A stretch of 64,000 nucleotides of DNA from Certhia americana. Taxonomy: Eukaryota > Chordata > Aves > Passeriformes > Certhiidae. Positions within the stretch are counted from its first letter, which is position 1. Each line of letters opens with the position of its first letter. The notes below the pieces were generated by a model. The model worked only from the letters and a program-made list of their open reading frames with translations, had not been told where the DNA came from and did no database searches. This document shows positions 1-12,990 of the stretch, in pieces. Position numbers and translations under genes: made by a program. The DNA is taken from the NCBI GenBank assembly GCA_018697195.1, contig CM031858.1, forward strand, positions 93,848,643-93,912,642, written 5' to 3'.

Positions 1-289
1 TGTCAGGTTTTCCTTTATGGCAATCATAAAGGCATGCTCAGACCAGGAAGAAACTAGAGCATGTTCATGAATCACTGATCAGTCTCAGTGCAGACCAAGA
101 ACTTTCTTTTGCTAATATGCCCAGATGGGCTATTACTGTTATAGAGAAGTGACGTAGGGAAGGAGAATGGTGCTGAACAAGACAAAGAAAACAGTAGTGG
201 CTCTTTGGGAATAGTGGGGTCCATCCCATCAAAAAAACCTCATACTTCTTACTAAATGTCTTTTTTGTCATTCTCTCTTAATGGTAACA

Positions 290-381
290 TGTGCATAGCA
301 CAATAAAAGTTGTAAATAGGAGGCAATATGCCACAGTAAATGCAAGATGTCAGATGATACAGCATGCCCAACAAGCAGTTT

Positions 382-430
<49 letters not shown>

Positions 431-790
431 TTTTTTTACTAGTGTTTTAATGCATCATAAAGTTCTCATGCATTTATCCACCTGCACAGTATCTCTATTC
501 CAGAAATTTTCTGGCTATCCTCACGCTTTCAGAGATAAGCCTGCGGCAATTCAGTCAGTGTGAAAACATTGCAGAAGAAAATTACAAGGCCTTTTACAAG
601 GTTATGACTCTTTTCTCTGGTTTCCAAAAAGAAGAGTTTAACACTGAAGTTGTTTTGTCTTCTTATTGTGTTGCTGTTAGGAATAGCGTGCACTATTCCT
701 GCTTTGTGCCCTGCTGCGCACTAAAATATCAGTTGTGTTATACTTGCACAGATTTGCAGTTGTGCACGAATCCACTCTTGTGTTTTCTGC
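290..790. repeat. Diverged repeat of unknown family, copy A
   Basis: The clearest part, 448-489, matches 3738-3779 at 32 of 42 positions, including an exact TTCTCATGCATTTA block. Weaker similarity continues on the right side: an AGAAAAT-ACAA segment near 576 pairs with one near 3861, and a TTTGCA...ATGCA/GTGCA...GAATC segment near 754 pairs with one near 3984. The (TA)n tract at 384-427 lies inside. Family unknown. Confidence 0.5.
384..427. repeat. (TA)n microsatellite
   Basis: About 21 uninterrupted TA units. The short open frame across it (Ile-Tyr repeats) is an artefact of the repeat. Confidence 0.95.
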
Positions 791-3609
791 TGAGAGATTC
801 ACCAGTCAAAATGTGTTTGAGTTGCCACTGAGGATGCTTCATTCTAACTAGCTTTTAGTGAAACCTGGTTTTCTTCTGTTGAGGTGTCTGATTGGGGGTT
901 GTATAACCTTATGGAAAGACTGTTTAAATTCTCTATGTCTACTAGTCACACCTAATAAGGAAACAAAACAAGAGAGACTTAAGGGATGATTACTATATCC
1001 AGTTCCCTCCTGTTTTGCTACACACACCGTTTCATTGCCACCATGTGTGGTACATGAGAGCAAGGGTGGAAAGCATTCTTTTGGCAGTGCTATAAGGAAC
1101 CCAAATATAATGGATATTGTCCAGTTTCAACACTTCGAGGGTGCAGCTCAACCAATGCACCTACAATGAAACTACAAGGGACAATAAAAACATCAGAAAT
1201 CCAGAGGAAAGGGGATAGAATCAGGAGCATCTTACCTGGCAAGTGTTACTTTGTGTGTTTTCAGTGGTCACTACCCTCAGAGGCATTAATGAGTGATTTA
1301 GACAGGCTTATATGGTCTCCTGTCAAAGGGAGACTGCTTTTCAGCAGCTTCTCTCTCTCTGGAAAGGGAAACAACTGCAGCTGTATAGTCACAGTACAGC
1401 TGTCTTGAATTGCACAATTCCCCCAGCAAAGATAGAAGTCCAACCTGTGTAATGGTCTATAAAAACCACTGAGATTCTCCTTGATTTTTCAGAAATTAGG
1501 GAATGGCTCTAGGCAGAATCAGCAGTATCATAAATAGCAGATGGTTCAGTAAGTAGAAGAGAAGGAGTATCGCTGTACTCCTTTCCTAATTTAGTATGAA
1601 AAGTGGGGCTTTTGTCTGTACTTGTATATAAAGCTGCCTGCATTCCCTGAATTGAAAGAAATATGCTCAGTCTCTTGATTTACATTTCTACTATGTAGAA
1701 TTATTTTGTGCAGTTGCTCTCTAAAGCTCAGCATGCCGCCTTCTAAACTGAGCTAAAAATGTCATGTTAATGTTAGATTCCTCTTCCTCCCTACAGAAGG
1801 GAAGCCACAGAGCACCTTTTCCCTAGCACCAGCCCTAACAATCCTAACAAATCCAAAGGATTCAAAAATCAATCAGCTAACTCAATCAGAAAATAAAACA
1901 ATTAAGGGAGTTTTAAAGATCTTATATTCTTAATTTTTTGAAACCATATCCTGTTCGTAGACTGATATTAGAGGAAGTTAAATAAAGTTAATTATCAGGT
2001 ATTTCGGCATTCTGCTCAATTTAATTCTTTTGCTATATCCTGCAAGGTCAGAGCATCCAGAGGTTAGTAATGAAAAAGATTTGGAAAATTCTGTCTTGAT
2101 TGAGTGGTTGTCATGGGCAATTTTTCTTACACTAATGTACTACATAATATTTTAGAAGTTACCTGACCAGATTTTGCTGTCAGAGATGCAAGTGGTCACT
2201 CAGTCACACTGCTAAGGTGGGGAAATAGGAGGAACATTTTTTTAAATTATTCAATTATTTAGAGAAAAAAACCAATAAAGCCACAGCCTTCAAGGAGTAT
2301 TCTGCTACCTGACTCACCTCAGCCTCTTAAACTGAAGAGGAAGAGATGCTTGCAATGACACAATACCCATCAGGAGATGGCCATGATCTGTGTTCCCAGG
2401 CAGAATAATGGTGCAGAAATACTGGCTTATCAAGCCAAGGGGGTGATGTCTCAGGGAAAATGGAGAGATTACAGTGTGCACACTATATCTATACAGTCCC
2501 TGGAGCAGATAATGCATCTGATAAAAAGAGGCATGGCTACTGTAAATCCAAAGGAACATCTTTTTTGAAATTGAAATCTCTCTTTGGGGTACTCACTAGA
2601 AGCCTGGTACTAGACTCCTGAATGAGTTCACAGCAGCCTAAGCAAGCAGACTCACATGTTAAAAGCCTGAAGCAAGATATGTTTGGTGTATGTTTCATCC
2701 ATGTTTCAGCTTTGCAGAAACACCAGAAGCAAATGGTGCAGAGTTGTGCTTTCATCAAGCATCTAAATTTATGTAGTGGGACAACTCTGCTAGAGAGCAG
2801 GTCCCCACAGCCATGTGGGTCTTACCAGATCCCTCTCTAACTTCCCACTGCAGAGGCCAGAGAGCAGGAATCAGTCATTGTGTGACAGCAGAACTGCATG
2901 CAGCAGTATATTGACAATTCCTTCACTCACATGTTCTGTGAAAAGCCATGTTACAATTTGTTAAGCTCCTTCTATAACCTGCTCTATAAAGAACTATGGT
3001 CTTTATTGGGAGTAGGTGGGTAGGTATGTGATTTTATATCTCAGCCAAAAGACAAATCCAATTTGCTTTGGCTGGCAGGACAATGTCTCCCACAGGATCA
3101 GCTACTCAAAGGACAGTAGTTTTCCCCTCACTAGTGGTTATTCCTTCTCCTAATTGAACTTGCTTCCATCTCTCACTTGCCCAATCACTCACAGGACGCA
3201 CTGTGAAAGCCAAAATATCCTGCAGAAGGATGCAGTAATGGAAAAAACCCTGACTGGCAATGCAATTTCATTTCCTGATAACATTGCATTGAATTCCAAA
3301 TCTAGGGTCCAGTAGAACAAACGATTTTTGCAGGATGAACCACCCAGCACAGGAAACATTACACCAGCTCCAGCCTCCAACTCCATCAGCCTGACATCTT
3401 CACTAATAGCACATTTCATGGTTGGTCACGCATCTGATAGCTTCATGGGCTCCAGTGGAGCTGCATTTCTTGTTCCAAGGTAATACCCCTTCCTCTGCAC
3501 ATTCCTTCATTTTGTTGTGTGTTGGAAGAGCCTCCTGCATTGGAGGAAGTGAACTCTGTTCCAACCAGGGGTTCAGGAATCTCACTAAAAACTTTGTCAT
3601 TCTGTGCTA
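791..3609. other. Noncoding, nothing recognised
   Basis: AT-rich sequence without a splice-bounded open frame or a repeat I can name. Short open frames of 60-80 codons occur on both strands at chance level. Confidence 0.6.
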
Positions 3610-4010
3610 GTAAATGTGGATATGCAATGGCAACATAGCACAGTGGAGGCAATGTGTGATTCTGGAGATATCTGGTAATATTTGCTTTCATATGTTGTGT
3701 GTATAAATGTGTATATATGCATGTATATATATTTTTCTAATGTGTCATAGACTTCTCATGCATTTAAGCCCCTGTGTAGGAGCTTTCACTGAGGATTTTT
3801 CTGACTATCCCCAAGCTTGTAGAATCTGGGAATTAGGACTGATGAGGAAAAGGGGCTGGGAGAAAATCACAAAGTGATCTACAAAGAAACAGCTCTTTAT
3901 TTTAATCTGGTCAATATTATATTGGTAAAGAGTGACCCATATTGGTCTTACTTTCTATAATGGTGTTCTTGCAACACTCCACTATTTGCATACATATGCA
4001 TGAATCTATA
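3610..4010. repeat. Diverged repeat of unknown family, copy B
   Basis: This is the partner of the block at 290-790, in the same orientation about 3.3 kb away. Both contain a TA/TG-rich low-complexity stretch just left of the best-matching 42 bases. It may be an old local duplication or two members of an interspersed family. Confidence 0.5.
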
Positions 4011-4301
4011 CAGAATTTTATAAGATCTGGTAAAAAGTACTAGTACCACAACCAGAGAAAATGAAATCGTGGTTGTCAAGGGGTTCTGATTTAAACTTTT
4101 CTTTAGAAAGTAGAAGTAGTGATAGATCTCATATTCATTTCTGGATCTTAATTGTTGTGCTACATGCCTTTTGAGTGATGTACTGTACTTTTGAGGATAA
4201 GCATATCTTGGGGGCTGGGGTATGGGTTTTTTAAAGTAAATATTACACTGTACATGTGATAAACAAAATTCCCTGTTTGTTCTTATTCAGTAAGAGTTAG
4301 T

Positions 4302-4900
4302 TGTTAATGTTGTGGTTATTTGTTACCAATCATTGTTAAAAGTTGTTTTCCCAATTGTTCCCTTTTTACCCTAGTCTGTGTTTGCCAGTTTCATGTTTGT
4401 ATCCCCATGTTCCCAGAATCCTCCCGTCGGAAGCTACATTTGTTGCACCCCGACTGCTGCTCCCAGACGTCCTTGCGCACTGACTATATGCAAATAAGGG
4501 GCATTTGGCCTAAATCGGACTCCCAAAACCACAAAACAACATATCACAGAACAATAAAAACAGCAGCACTACTCTGAGAAAACCTCAAGGAAGCATACAC
4601 CAAGAGCTGAGTTCGGCCGTGTGGCCCTAAGTGCAATAGTACCTAGGCAGAGAGAGACACCCTAGACCGACGAGCCCTCATGGTCTTCTGGTGCTCTCGT
4701 GAGGACAGAAGCCCCAGCTCTGCCTGCATTCCTGCGGACAAAGCTGCTTTCCTCCTCCTGTGTGCCACCTCTGGGAGCAGCGGCGGTGTGTGCGCGACCT
4801 GTCGGGCCCCCACCTCGAGCTGATCACTAATAAAGGCATTAAAAAGGAGAAAAAGCTCCTGCCCTTTTTCTTCAGTACAGTCATTGGGTCTGCATAATGT
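4302..4900 (+). mobile_element. Solo LTR-like element, endogenous retrovirus remnant
   Basis: The block differs in composition from its surroundings, with more CpG and C-rich text. A TGTTGTGG start near 4308 is a possible 5' TG end. An octamer-type ATGCAAAT motif lies at 4488-4495 and an AATAAA polyadenylation signal at 4829-4834, followed by an A-rich stretch. This order of promoter-like motifs then poly(A) signal fits U3-R-U5 of an LTR read on the plus strand. No gag, pol or env coding sequence adjoins it, so it would be a solo LTR. Ends are approximate and I could not find a clean target-site duplication. The 129-codon minus-strand frame at 4643-5032 is antisense to it and not a gene. Confidence 0.5.
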
Positions 4901-5139
4901 TACCAGAAACATCTGCAGACCTTCAATTCCTTCTAATCTTATTTTCCTGACAACTATAAACTGATGCTTCAAAATGCAACATTTACAATGGGCAAAAATG
5001 TTTCTTCTCACCAAATAGAATTCCTCTGCCAAAGAAATAGTCCAGTGACAACAACTCCAGGGTTTGTGGTGGTGCTGTGCTCAAGAGGAAACAGAAATAG
5101 TTTCTAATTCTTGTTAAAGTTTCAAAGTCAGTCCTCTAC

Positions 5140-5725
5140 TGTGATGTCTTGGTTTTGGAAAGACAGGGACCAAAGAAAAAGGGAAACTTCCCTCGGGTTT
5201 TGTTATAATTCCAAAATTTAAAGAGAGGCCTTAGGCAACGATAAGGAGGGTAGGAATAACAGTTCTTTACTAGTTAGTCTAACAAGGTAAATTCACAATA
5301 ATTACAATATTGACAACAAACAGAACTAGAGGAGAAAAAAAAAAACCAAAACAACAAATCAGTCACAGTTCTTCCTCTGGTAACCCCCCCCCCCCCCCCC
5401 CCCCCCCCCCNNNNNNNNNNNNNNNNNNNNNNNNNNNNNNNNNNNNNNNNNNNNNNNNNNNNNNNNNNNNNNNNNNNNNNNNNNNNNNNNNNNNNNNNNN
5501 NNNNNNNNNNAAAAGTCAGAGCTCTCCGCCTCGCCGAGACGAGCAGCCCTGGCCGTCTTCCCCAGAGCAGAAAAACTGCCCCCAGCGAAGTGGAATCAAT
5601 GTCTCTGTGTAGCTGCTTCCTTTGTTTGTTCCCGAGCACCCATAAGTACCGAAAAGCACCCAGCCATTAGTTTCTTAGCAACTTCTGGGAAAAAATTCTA
5701 TAAGAAATCAACCCAACCCCCAACA
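5140..5725 (+). mobile_element. Second LTR-like element, songbird ERV type, interrupted by assembly gap
   Basis: It starts at TGTGATGTCTTGG (5140). The segment near 5251-5273 (GGAATAACAGTTCTTTACTAG) resembles an LTR I recall as common in passerine genomes; this is memory, not a search. The right part after the gap is CpG-rich and ends near a TATAAGAAATCAACCCA segment, with a plausible CA end near 5725. The middle is missing: a poly-C run leads into 100 N. No retroviral coding sequence is visible. Orientation and the right boundary are tentative. Confidence 0.5.
5384..5510. other. Poly-C run followed by a 100-N assembly gap
   Basis: Twenty-seven or more C bases (5384-5410) run straight into exactly 100 N (5411-5510), the usual placeholder for a gap of unknown size. 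The homopolymer probably stopped sequencing or assembly. The true length of the C-run and missing sequence cannot be known from here. Confidence 0.95.
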
Positions 5726-8700
5726 TGTGACCTGTCAGATACTTGTGTGGTTTTTTCCTAGAAGTCATCAAGAGTTTGTGTCACTTGACTGCAACCTCGC
5801 AGAGTTATTATTTCCTTTGCAGCTGATTCAAAAGTTAGAATTCAGGGAAAATTCATCCACTATTATAACCATTTAAAATCAATTTCATGGGTTTAGGTGT
5901 TAGACTGGCAACATTGGTTCTTATTAGAATATTTGGACTTGCAATATTCTAACAACTAGAAAGCAGCAGCAGATGCTGTGGGACAGCCTCTAATCTGTAG
6001 GTTTGCATGTTGACACATGGTCTGGAATGGCTCTTAATGACTTCAGCCAGTTGCAAGAGCTGGTAATTTTATAATGAGAAAGAACAACTTGCATAAGAAC
6101 TATGCCCCAGTGAGATTAAGTTTGCATACTCACCACAGATAATCTAAAGTTCCCATCCTTTCTGTTATGCAGTTATCTAACATGACTTGCATTGTGTTAG
6201 TGTTTTCTGACAATTCCTCCTTCTCGCCTAACTTTGATGGGAAGTGACATTTAATTTCTGACCTGATGCAGTGAGATGAGAAGTAACTGCCTCATAAAGC
6301 TGTTGCTGGCAAACAGAGAGATTGAAGGAGGTTGCACAGCTTCATGGACAGTCTGCACTTTCAAATGTTCCTATCTGGTCCCAGAACAAGAAGTTTTAAA
6401 GCATTGCATGCCATGCACGAGACTGCTGAATGACCAGTCTGGTGAAAACATGCGCTTCACGTTTATGGTACCAGTGGAAGAATGAAGAGAAGTTTGTATA
6501 TGGGTCTGTTACTTTCCAGAATATGCTAATTCACTGCTCTTAAATCAAATACGTTACACATACAAATCCAAGTCTTCTTGTTTTGCCAACATCTCAGGTT
6601 ACTGTTTCAGTCTTACACTGTTCATCCAGATTCCCATTTCTCAGTATGCAGGCATTGTCTCCTGAGTGATTTAATAATGGCTGTTAAGCTGGACCTTTTG
6701 CAACTTACATCACTTTCAGAAATTTAAATTAGAATAGACTTAATTTCTAGCTTGATTAATTCAGTTGGGTTAACCATTATAATATTTGTTAATTCAAGGT
6801 TGGTTTAATTGAAACGACGGAGAAATATTGTCATCATATTAAAACTTCATGCATTGAAGTCAAGCTTCTAGAAAGATGTATAGAGAGGTATTAACTTATT
6901 TTAAGTGCTGGAACAAATGCTTGAGGCTGAATTGTATGCAGATAAAAAAAAGGTAGGTAAAAAAAGATTGTTATGATAGTTCTTTTCCCTCTCAGTCTTG
7001 AAAATTAGTCCTTGATTCATAGGGAGACAGATGTAGTTATATGAGAAGCTCTGTCAAAGTGAGGCAAGAAATTAGTTGGACTGGAATTTAAAACTTTGTC
7101 AATTACTTAATAATAATGCAGGATGGGCAATCAGCAGATCAAAGAAAAATTGAAGTAGGATAAAACTGCTGTGTTTTAAAAGCCAGTTTCACAGTGAGTA
7201 GTTCAAGTTCCCTCTAAACAATTCAAATGTTCTGAAGTTCAGGAGCAAGCTGCAACAATCCTCTGTAATATAAAGAAATGTACTTTCTCTCCCCTCAAAA
7301 GGGTTATCATTAAATCCTCTCAACAATCCTTTATGTGTAAAATGGAGGCTGACCAAGCCATGGATCAGCAAAGTTATAGGGAAAGAAGTATTTTCCTCAG
7401 CTAAAAGAAAGACAATTTCAGAGATTTGTGTTTTAAAAATGAAAGAATTTTTTCTACACTCAATTGGAAGTTGAATAATACATATGGGAAGTCAAATTAT
7501 TTCTTATTATTTTTACTAGGTTTTTTTGACCTATTTATCAGAAACTAGATGTTTTTCTAGTCCGATATAATGGCTAAAAATTGGAAACACGAGAAATAGA
7601 TACAATTCACCAGTGAAGAAGTTTCAACATGCTTCAGTTCCTGATTTAAATTATGTTTATATGCTGTGCTAATATCATAAAAAGATTAGTGGAAGAAGAT
7701 GTTGGTTGAGACAAAATGATAGAATATACCACGCCTGACTGTTTGATTAGATTCAATCTACAAATCCTAATTTCTACATTCACACACTCATTCTTCATGT
7801 GGATAGGTTTTTCTCCTAAACTTAGAGGCTGCCAGCCAGATGGCAAACATGAAATAGTGCAGTACTTGCTACAAAATGTGCATGTACTACTTTGAGGCAG
7901 CAACATTTGAACTGCTTGTGTTAGACTTCTCTGAATTTTGATACAAAGAAAAATTCACCTGGTAAATAAAAAGGTCTCTGATAATTTTCTTGTCTAATGA
8001 AGTTAATTGTATTTGTTTAATTTTGTGTTGTGTTGTATTTAAAATCAAAAAAATGTTTCAAATTTTGCTTTGTAGAGTGATTGCATCTGGTTGACAGCTC
8101 CTTTTGCCAAAATATAAGATCCATATCAGCACCAATTCCCAAGAATAAGTTGCTATGAGGGCAATGACTGTCTTGCAGAAGAAATGTTTGCTTAAATTTA
8201 AGTGCTGTACAAGAGATCTGCTTAAATCTTAATGCATTAAAACAAACGATGAAAACAAATCTTGAAACTTAGTAAGTTTATATGTGATAAAAATGAGAAG
8301 GACAATTCTAAGTCCATCCTCCTTTGTGCTGTGGCAGCACACATGCATGCTAACAATAAAATGGCAATGGAAGTTTCCAAAATGCAAATGGAAAAGGCCT
8401 GCAACTTGTCCTTTTAGGATTGTCTACAATGATTGCTGTAATTCTTTCTCACTTTTAGGAAAGCAAGGCATTTGGGCTAGAAATTTCCATTCCTTGTTTT
8501 TGTAACAGTTTTTTTCCGGGGGCTTGAGTAAGATCAGTTGTGCAGAGACTGGAAAAATAAAAATGTGGAGATTTCTTATTAATGTTAACAAATAAATCCA
8601 GAAAACAAAAAAGTTCTGTGAAGATAATCTCTGATCATATTTGCCCTGAAGTACAACACAATGAAGGCACTGCGCTTTTCTCTGTGGGTTGAGTGACAGA

Positions 8701-11700
8701 AAAAGCAGTAGTCACCTCAGAGTTTTTGCAGGAAGCTAATACCTGTGGCCATGAAAGGCTCATGTAGCTGTCACTGTCATTCTTGCAGTTTTGGTAGAAG
8801 ATTGTACCAATCTTGATTGCTTTTCTTGTGGGCACACAGTGTGCTAGTTACATAGTATGATAGTTTATATAATCACACTGTGTTCACTGAGGCGTAATTT
8901 CACTACGTGAGACCGTTCAATGTTATGGGCTGAGTTGAATTCACTTATGCTGGTCTACAGGCACAAGCTAAGCCAGAAACCTTGACTTTTTTGCATTCAA
9001 AATGTGACATTTCAGCATTTATTAGATACTTCGAAAACAAGCTATAGACAATTCAGGCTGGGTACATAAATGAATAGAACATCTGTCTTTAGTTTCTGAC
9101 TGTATCCCCCTCTTCACATATCAATTGAGCTGTGAAACATCCTGGCGCTGTGTTTACAAGTAAAAGATCATGAGGAAATAAACCGTTCTGTCTTTAGAAT
9201 AGTACTTCTATAGTTTAGTGTAAATGTGATAAATAAGGCATAATAATGCATTTTCCGTGGGGAAAACATTGCCAAAATAGTGAATTGCTGTCTATCTGTG
9301 GAGCACTACCCAGCTGTGTGCTGAACGAGGCAGGGGGAACCACTGGAAAATGTCATTCACATATGTGGTTGGACAGTGATGGCCCTTATGCTCACATTTC
9401 TCAACTTCAGAAATTTTGACTTAATATGTTTCCTGTCTGTAGCTGGTTTGGTTTGGTTTGTATTATGTATTCAAGGAGTATTGAAGTTTTTGTAATGTGG
9501 TAAACAACAATCAAGAGAATTGATATTTCCTTAACTAACATGAAATAATGACAGAAAAGATGAGAAGGCTTCATAAATGCTACAGCAAAATTTAATAACT
9601 TTGCAGTTTTAGATAATTATTTCCTTTTTTTAATATTTTCCTTGTTTCTGTCAGCATTTCTTCAGACTCTGCTTCTCTATCCTGTGCTGTCACCTGCATT
9701 TCAGCACAACTGCTGAAAATGTGGATGAGAATAACTATTTTCAAATCCCTTTTATATTTAGATATTGTAATAAAAATACAATGAGTTTTCAGCAAGTGAT
9801 TTGCAACATCAGAATCCTGATCTTCACTATATAAAATGTGCTCAAAAATACCAAAACTTTACAAATATCAAAAAAGAAAAAAAGGAAAATTGTAAGACTG
9901 TTAAAAAATTATACTCTAGTAGCCTTTACTATCATTTTAGCATTCAGATGTTTTTCATTCTAAAAGTGCTTTTTTTTTTTTTTTTTCCTTCAAATTCCAT
10001 GCTAAAATATTGCATAAATTCCTGGCCAGATAATTGTGTATCTGAAATAAAATAGAGGAAACTGTAACTCAAAAGCATTATGAAGTGTCAGGTTAAAGGT
10101 TACTGCCTTTTGACATGAAAAATATATATAAAATGAACTGTTATCTGTAGTGACAAGATTCTGATTTTTTCTTTTCAAATTCAGAAATGGCTGTGAGTAT
10201 TGCTCTCAGGATTGAATTGTTAGCTGAATTCTTTATGTAAGTCCCATCTATGTAAAACAATTTTGTAAAATAGTTTAGATCCTAAAACATTCAGTAATTT
10301 CTCCCTAATTTATACTTGGTTTCAAGCAATTTCCCACTTTAAATTTTAATACTATTCTTTGCCATTCAGATGCAATAGCAATAACTTTTCTGAGCCTCAC
10401 ATTGATCAAAACTAAAACAGCCAACATGACAACATCATGAAAGTCTGACTGTAAGCAAAATTCATATTATTTTTATAGTGTCCTAGTTGCTATAAACAAA
10501 GTAGATTCATTCAATGTAAAGATAAAGGACAAAGTGTAGAGTTGCAAAAATATTCAATTAGTTGAAATTGTTTAAAGCTAATAAGCAATTGCCTAGCTTT
10601 GGACAAACATATGCCATATCTGCAAAAGATCATCATCTAACATATATTTTCTGCAGCTCTAATGTAATTAAGTGCATGAGCATCAGTGCAAGATGAAGAA
10701 TTTAGGAGGAAGAGAGTTTAATAATACCTGTATAGGCTGCCAGTTTCTTCTCTTTTATTCAGGAAGGATAGTACCTATACCAGAATTATGTTCAGGTCCA
10801 CTTTTCAGGAGAGTAAGAGCATAATAGCACTGAAATGTTTTGCAGAATTGACATCTCATTTGTCATCATGTGCCACCAAACACCACAGAACTGCATAAAC
10901 TGGTGGAGAAAGGGTTCAGTGGGTGTCAGAAGACCACATCCAGGAATGGCTCTAGGTGGCACAGAGATGATTATTTAGGACAGTGCAGAGAGTGGTAGGA
11001 GACCTCAGAGGCTTAATAAAACAGCAGTGCTTAGTAGCAATGTAAACTAATCCTTTTTATGCAATTTGCCATTGCAGACATTAAAATTGCAATTCTGCTG
11101 TAGCAGAGGAGTATTGCCCATCACTGCAATCTTGAAAGGGTAAGGATTATATGACATAAATTTACTGCCTTGACAGATCACAGAGACTTGTGAATTTCCA
11201 CTTGTATTTCTCTTTCTTTCTGCTCAGACTTTGCTTTCTCAACCTTTTATGGGAATTACTTGTACCTTTTGGAGTTACATCTGCTAATGGAGCACAAATG
11301 CCTAGGAGAAAACCTACAGTCTCCCTAAGGTGTAACTCTGACAAACAGTTGCTAAAGATTATTGTAGCAAAATGGTATTGTCCTCTTAATTCATTCTTAA
11401 ATCAGCTGCTGGAGAAAAGACCAGCATGTCTCCAGGGTCTTCTCTCCAGAAGTTCCTCCTTTTTGCTGTGGGTCTTAGTTTCTTGCTCTAGAAAAAGGAC
11501 TGACACTAAGGATAATGGATGTACTGACTCACACTTCTGTTAATGATTAAGTCATATTAAAGATTTTCCCTTTGTGTGGGCAGAGGAACCTAGGCCTCAT
11601 TAAGAGTTGAGAAGGAAAGATTAACATACTAATTAATGCACTAGAAATGACAGCCAAGATCTCTGGATATGATTTCAGGTTGTGTTCTAGCTGCAATATC

Positions 11701-12916
11701 TCAGGACACGTGAAGATTTACAAATTCGTTAGAATTCATTCCATTAGAAGATTGTTCATACTCACAAATGTAAATAGGATTTCCCATTGTTAAATACCAA
11801 CACTAATAGTTTCTATTCCTTCTGAGAAAAACAACTTATATCTCTTCATCACTGTGCATCATTGTCATGGCTTTAGTTAACTCAGTGCAAGATCGAAAGT
11901 GAAACCTAGACAGTCATCCCCCATATTCTTGTAGTACTGTAGACAAAATAATGAAAAATAGATGTATTCAATTTATAGTTACTAGCTTGGTTTGGGAAAG
12001 ACTCATCAAATTTTGTGGTACTCCTTCTCTTGGTAAGTAAATAGAAAAGGTAATTTTATAACTTTGCCACTAGACAAAAGCTGGTTTTTAATTGCTTATT
12101 TTCAAAACTTTAAAATGTTGTATGAACAAAAATGCTGCTTTCTGAACTGTGAAACTTTCTCAGAGATGATGAATATTGGGTGTATGGATGATTTTGTTTG
12201 TATTTTGTTCTTAGCAAAGGGTTGTTTACACAGGCAGCAAGGAAACAAAACGTTATGTAGCTATTAAAAACTACTATATTTAGAGCCTGGCACACCTAAA
12301 CTACTGTGTCAAGTAATTTTCAATGTCTCAACAAGACTTCCATCAAAATGAGCTACCCCTCCTATTTGTAAAGATTTGTATTGTATTTCAAAAATGTTTG
12401 GATCTCCCACTAAAATATTTGGAGGTGGATAAATAGAAAATAGAATAAAATAGAAGTGATGGTAATTGATTCAGCATATTCTGAAATCCTAAGCTTATTT
12501 ACTAGTATTTATTGTACAACATATCACTTTGAGGGTGTCAAATTAAAGCTGTAAGCTAAAGGAGCTAGCAAGGGAATTAGAAGCTGGCTAGAGGCTTCAT
12601 TATATTCAGACATTCATTCATTCAACTTTTGTTAAGCACCACTGACTGCTCACTCTTCCCCAAGCTTTCTATTTTAATTCTTCTGTAAATTTCCAGTACT
12701 ATTTTAATGTATAGGGTTTACTTTTTTGGCTTGATAATGAATTATTGGAGTCCACAGAACATGATAAGTACAGTTGTCTTTCACTTGGTTTTGTTTGTTT
12801 GATTTTATCATCCATTTCTTGCCTTTCTATGACATCTTTAGATCTTAAGTTCTTCCAGGGGAAAGCATTACATTTTTCCATACATTCACTCGGTTCATTT
12901 TCCCTAGGTACTCTTT
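5726..12916. other. Noncoding, nothing recognised except low-complexity runs
   Basis: AT-rich, no long frame. A (GGTTT)n-like bit lies at about 9447-9461 and a poly-T run at about 9971-9987. Confidence 0.6.
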
Positions 12917-12990
12917 AGAATCATAGAATTAAGGTTGGAGAAGACCTCCAGGATCAAGTCTAACCTTTGACTGAACTCCACCATTTCGTA
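12917..12990 (-). mobile_element. CR1 LINE 3'-end fragment
   Basis: The segment opens with AGAATCATAGAATT and continues with a GGTTGGAGAAGACCTCCA-type block, the reverse complement of the conserved CR1 3' terminus (ATTCTATGATTCT repeats). Only about 70 bases remain, the usual 5'-truncated state of CR1 copies in birds. It carries no coding capacity. Confidence 0.85.

Noticed and set aside
291..563. Open frame with an Ile-Tyr repeat
   Set aside because: Translation of the (TA)n microsatellite. The same applies to the frame at 38302-38538.
4643..5032. 129-codon minus-strand open frame
   Set aside because: Antisense to an LTR-like element and its flank; no domain and no splice or promoter support.
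5274..5639. Open frames spanning the N gap with poly-Gly or poly-Pro
   Set aside because: Produced by the C-run and unknown bases.
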